34,356 nucleotides of DNA from Dichomitus squalens LYAD-421 SS1 (taxonomy: Eukaryota; Basidiomycota; Agaricomycetes; Polyporales; Polyporaceae), in the NCBI RefSeq assembly GCF_000275845.1, contig NW_006766913.1, positions 7,743-42,098 of the forward strand. The letters run 5' to 3'. Under the pieces are notes generated by a model. That model was not told the DNA's origin and made no database searches. It saw only the letters and a program-made list of their open reading frames with translations. The translations under genes and the position numbers were made by a program. Shown here piece after piece: positions 30,372-34,356 of the stretch; within the stretch, counting starts at the first letter, position 1, and each line of letters begins with the position of its first letter.

Positions 30372-32259
30372 TCAAGGATCAACTTCGTATTGAGGGATTA
30401 TAGGTACGACAGGGTACAGGGGTCCGTCTTCGTCTGTGGGACATTTAATCTCCAAGTCCGCTTTCGACCCATCTGTGGTGCGAACCACCTCGAACGGTGT
30501 CCACTGAATTACACTGAACGTCCGGGGTCTCCACAAATAGACCGTCTCGGGAGAAGGAATCGCCCGAGCGAGAACGTGCGCGGCTTTCGATAATGTTTTC
30601 GTGAAGTTAGCCACGTCTTCCTGCCCGCCAGTACGAACGATCCCCATAAAACTGAAGTATATCCTTGGCACATCGGGGAAGTCCAGGTATGCGCAGATAG
30701 TGCGGAGAGCCGAAAGCTGCCCAAGAGCTTGTGCGATCTCCTCCTGATTTAGATGAGAACTTGATGCATCGCGAATTGAACCGTATACAACGTACCAGCC
30801 AAACGAGTTCATCATCATTCTGGGATGCGTAAGCGTGAGTAGCTTGTCGAGGGGCAATCCAACTGTGCATAACTCACCTCCGAAACTTCCCGCAGTCGAT
30901 ATCGATGCACTTGCAACCAGCTGAGCCGCGGAAATAGGACTGCGATACTGCGCAATAGATCGAGTTCCAGTCCATCTGCTTGGTACTCGATATCGAGGCG
31001 GGTGAGACAAGGGAGATGGCATGTCTCCAGCAAGCCGCGCAGATCTGTCGAAGTCAATAGCGGATACTCATACGCTTGTACCGTATATATGGGCTGTATT
31101 CCTATCCATGCTTTCTCCGACTTGTGTGGATAGCAACAGAGCGACAGTTCTTGGACGGACGGAGGAAGGCGTGAATACAGCTCGTCCTTCGCATGAGGAT
31201 GCGACACCGACAGACGAGAAAGGTACGGCAACGGGAAAGACATGTCGAGCCCGGGAGGCCAAAGGGGATGTGTATGATCGAGCTCTCCTGTCACAAGAAC
31301 AAGTTCCAGGATGAGAACACGGAGATTAGGCATGGCAGCAAGGAGGGAGAGGTATGACACCGGAGGATTGGGATTCCATTCCCCGCATAGTCGCAGCTCA
31401 CGGAGATGAGGCCATTGCCATTCTGACATTGTGAGCATGGGCGCAGGCTCGCTCGAGAGTACCAGCTTCTCCAGCGATGAATGGAGTCGGTCAAGAACGA
31501 GGCGTAGCGCTTCCTCCTCCGATGGGAATGGATAGGTCTGACGGGTACCTATGGAGGTGAATCGATGGGACGGAACCTCATAGTGGAAGGAGGTCAGAGA
31601 AGAAAATGAGTCGCATCTGTAGTCATCGCCGGAGAGCATGGATGGGCAGAGCAGGAGACCGATGATGGAGACTTCTCGAACATGTGGAAGAGAGGATATC
31701 ATCTTGACCGTGTCCCACGACAGACCGTGAACGACTCTCTTCCAAGTTCTGATCGTGACGCTATGCAGTACGGGCAGGCTTTTCAAAGCTCGCCGGAGAC
31801 TGGATCCGCATATGACGCCACATAAAAAGGAATCTTCTGCGAATCGGCGACGGAAGACAGTCTGTTTGCCGAAAAGCTGGTTCATCATTCTCATCTGACC
31901 GAAGTCCTGGTCAGGACATCCGTCTTCGATAGTGAGGGTCCTGAGCGAGGTAGTTTGAGAATGTTACATCACCTTACATATAGGAGACGAACGCACTTCA
32001 TCAGGAGGCCAAGAAATACCGGTAAGAACCGCACTTGGTCAGAAAGCGGAGCAGTCAAGTATCGTCGAACTTTGCGAAAGATAAGAGGTTTGCATGCGGC
32101 CTCAGAAACCGGCAAGTTCGGGAGAGAGGGAGTAGAGACCCGCGGACCTGGACGAAGACGATAATGCACCAGAGAGCATCGTCATGGAGGTCCAATAACC
32201 TGACCCGAGGGTTAGAGCGAGGTAATTGAGCAATAACATAGCATTTACATTAGTGACAT
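30372..32259 (-). pseudogene. F-box/leucine-rich-repeat paralogue 3, frameshifted in the F-box exon
   Basis: Best structure by comparison with paralogues 1 and 2: exons 32259-32249, 32199-31997, 31940-30878, 30819-30796 and 30743-30372. The F-box is readable (LLDLHDDALWCIIVFVQV, then LSRTCRFLRPHA). The frame then shifts before LIFRKVRRYL, which matches ILFSECRQKL of paralogue 2. Unshifted reading stops at TGA 32055-32057, codon 52. The remaining exons are open and join in phase, with leucine-rich segments (WPHLRELRLCGEW, LPYLSRLSVSHPH, CLTRLDIEYQAD). An extra 24-nt exon splits the region that is continuous in paralogue 2. One indel in otherwise open sequence suggests recent loss, an assembly error, or an unseen splice variant. 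Confidence 0.7.
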
Positions 32260-32880
32260 GGAAGAAGTGTATGGCAGAGATAGGGGAGCTTTCGTTGAGT
32301 ATATCTGATCAGGTCATCGTACGATACTAACAGGAGTCAAGCTGAAAGCTGAAAGCGATACAATCTTGGATTACATCATACATTCTCACACCTCGATTGC
32401 CGGATCGAGCACATCGTCGATGCGGCTCCGACCGACGCGGGCTCTCGCTCGACGCAAGATTTTCTCCTCCTTCCGGCATCTGTCTCCCCGCGGTTATTCA
32501 GGCTCAGTTTGCACACCGGGTCTCCTAGCCCAAAATTGTTTCCTCATCAGCGAGCCATAGCGAGCCGACGAGACTACACAGGGGACGTCGCCGACTGCTC
32601 ATGCCGTCCCCCTGTCCTCCAGTAGGCCGCACTTCTCTGCAGTAACCAGCGAAAGCCTCGTAATCATAACCTACGTTGCAGCACAGGGATACATGTTCCA
32701 AGGATGCCGCGCTTACGCACACAATTTCAGCGATGAACTCAAGCGGCGCGCCCAGGAGAAGGGGTCTCTTAAAAAACACAAGAGAAATGATGTCTAGAGG
32801 CGGAGATAAGTAAAAGCTCGTTGTTCTATGTCGCGCGTAGACTATCTCTGACCGCATATGTACAGGCCGAACGGGTTGTA
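32260..32880. other. Intergenic between F-box paralogue 3 and ERV41 copy B
   Basis: Divergent promoter region of the F-box/ERV41 pair. No supported gene; short ORFs only. Confidence 0.5.
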
Positions 32881-32884
32881 GGCG

Positions 32885-33815
32885 CATCCACCTCGACCTT
32901 ACATCATCTATCTCCGGTTGCTCTCGCAGCTACCTACTCTCCATCCTGTTGCCGATGACCCCATAAAACTCGGCCATAAGAGATGATGGTGACCATGAAC
33001 AAGACCCTGACGGTAAGGAGGATTTCTTGGTCTCACAAAGCTCGACTAGCTGGTGCCTACCCACGTCGCACAATTCGACGCTTTTTCAAGTCCCCTGAGA
33101 CATTCAGGACATACCCGGAGTCTCACGGTTTCCTCACTCTCTTCGTTGCTTTCGTCGCCTTCTCGCTTATTCTCAATGATCTGGGCGGAACCATATGGGG
33201 ATGGTCAGACTTCGAGTCCGGCGTGAAAATATGCCCTCAACTAACCTGGTCATTATATCCTGTTAACGTGAGCACTCGCTTCTGTATACTTTGCTCGAAT
33301 GCGTTGCTCCATATGTACAATGTATGCAATCTCTATGGGCGCGGGGCAGTGTACACTGTCTCGTGATTACGCAAGCGTACCTCTATCACGCATCCGACTG
33401 GGAGAGAGACTACATACTCGGCTATCGAGGGTGGCTCATCCTCGGCTCGTATGCAGGAGTTCAACTCATTGCGGGCTGCCCGCAGCCAAGCCCATCGCCC
33501 TATGCGCCGTTGAACCCTGGCAGCCTGAGTTCTGCCCTCCAAGGACGGTACTGTACGGACTGATCCCCAGTACGGAGTCTCCAGGAAACTAGTACCTCTC
33601 CGCACACCCCTGGGCCGCCATTGCCGACAGTCGCGACGGTGGGCATGCCCTACAACTCATTGCACGTTGGGGTGGGCGTGCCTTTCGCGCCGAGCATCTC
33701 GAGCTTGCACGTGCATTCTCCCCGACGCCGACGCCAGGAGGGGCGAGGGGCGCGTGTTCGCACAGCAGCAGACGAATTGCAGGACCGCCGCACCTGAGAA
33801 GGGTGATCAGCTTGA
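32885..33815 (+). pseudogene. ERV41/ERGIC-2 pseudogene copy B (internally deleted)
   Basis: Similarity to the intact gene begins in the 5' flank (CTATCTCCGGTTGCTCTCGCAGC region) and runs through a frameshifted start of exon 1. It then continues through SHGFLTLFVAFVAFSLILND and the first about 110 bases of intron 1. It then jumps to exon 5 near the GGW..EGGS segment and follows the Ser/Pro tail (SPSPYAPLNPGS) to about 33815. Exons 2-4 are missing. The sequence bridging the deletion resembles that of copy A (CAAGCG.ACCT and GAGA.ACTACATAC), so both probably derive from one deleted ancestor. Copy B retains 5'-flank similarity that copy A lacks. Confidence 0.88.
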
Positions 33816-34356
33816 TGCGAAATAAGGTGTGCACACGGAAACGTGGAGTGTGCGAAGAACATCAGCAAAAGTGTAAAAATGTTGTCCAGGATTGGAGGTG
33901 GCGCCTTAAGCGCCGATTAGGGCGCGAGACGGTGCGAGCACCCGATATGGTAGCCAAGAGGGCCTGTCCGTGCAATACTCACAATACCGGGCAAGACTTG
34001 CGGCAAGCTTGCACGGCGGCGCAATATACCCTCGAGTTTCCATGACCTCACGTGTTTGCGCAACAATGTATAATGCTCATCAGTAGAATAATGAAACTCG
34101 ACCAGTTTGGTTACAGGGTGCGACGTAGTTCGTCAAATTCACAGACTGAGCGGGCCTTGAGCATACGAGACACACTTGTGCACCTGGTTTGTTTCAGCAC
34201 AGGTGTTCATGCGTTGGTAGATACTGGACAGTGAGGCGGTGGCCCGGGCCTGGTGAGTGAAGGGACAGTTCTCAAAGCTAACATTGTACTAGCTATGGTA
34301 GACCTAAGCATTACACGGATTGCATTCGTCCTCCCAAAGCAAAGCAAGTACCACTA
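33816..34356. other. No gene recognised
   Basis: The right end of the window holds short ORFs only, with no repeat or splice chain supported. Confidence 0.5.

Noticed and set aside
31940..32016. Donor GTAAGG after the LLY codons for the F-box 3 exon
   Set aside because: It gives the wrong phase for the next exon. GTGCGT a few bases earlier joins in phase and matches the paralogue junction.

Overview
The window comes from a filamentous basidiomycete, most likely an Agaricomycete (polypore-like). This rests on dense 45-65 nt GT-AG introns, Ty3-type LTR retrotransposons, hAT-type non-autonomous DNA elements, a lineage-typical F-box/leucine-rich-repeat gene family and an A1-like peptidase. No bacterial gene organisation is present. 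The species call is inference only.

Bases 1-7382 are one Ty3/gypsy retrotransposon on the minus strand. Its 3' part lies beyond the left edge. In transcription order it has a 5' LTR, a methionine-free upstream ORF, gag, protease, then RT, RNase H and the start of integrase. The 5' LTR is broken by a 1.2-kb hAT-type element with a perfect 8-bp target duplication. That element is itself broken by a 572-bp solo LTR with a perfect 5-bp target duplication. The coding part keeps a likely -1 frameshift site at the gag/pol junction, but it carries in-frame stops and has lost the protease catalytic Asp.

Bases 7.4-16.6 kb are gene-poor. They hold a small two-exon hypothetical gene, an LTR-like block, an A1-like aspartic-peptidase gene (C-terminal lobe), gene fragments, and two decayed copies (A and C) of an ERV41/ERGIC-2 gene. 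The intact ERV41 homologue lies at 25673-27898. A third decayed copy (B) is at 32.9-33.8 kb.

Three F-box/LRR paralogues sit at 16.7-18.5 kb (+), 19.0-20.7 kb (-) and 30.4-32.3 kb (-). The third has a frameshift in its F-box exon. Two of them stand head-to-head with ERV41 pseudogenes, in mutually inverted order, which suggests duplication of a divergent ERV41/F-box module. Between them, 21.1-23.4 kb holds a seven-exon gene of unknown function with two predicted C-terminal membrane helices.

Functionally, ERV41 belongs to the ER-Golgi COPII/COPI cargo-receptor system and the F-box proteins to SCF ubiquitin ligases. Nothing in the sequence shows that they act together. The window reads as a fast-evolving, duplication- and transposon-rich segment around one conserved housekeeping gene. 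Splice models were built by hand from GT/AG sites, phase consistency and paralogue comparison, and have not been tested by RNA data.
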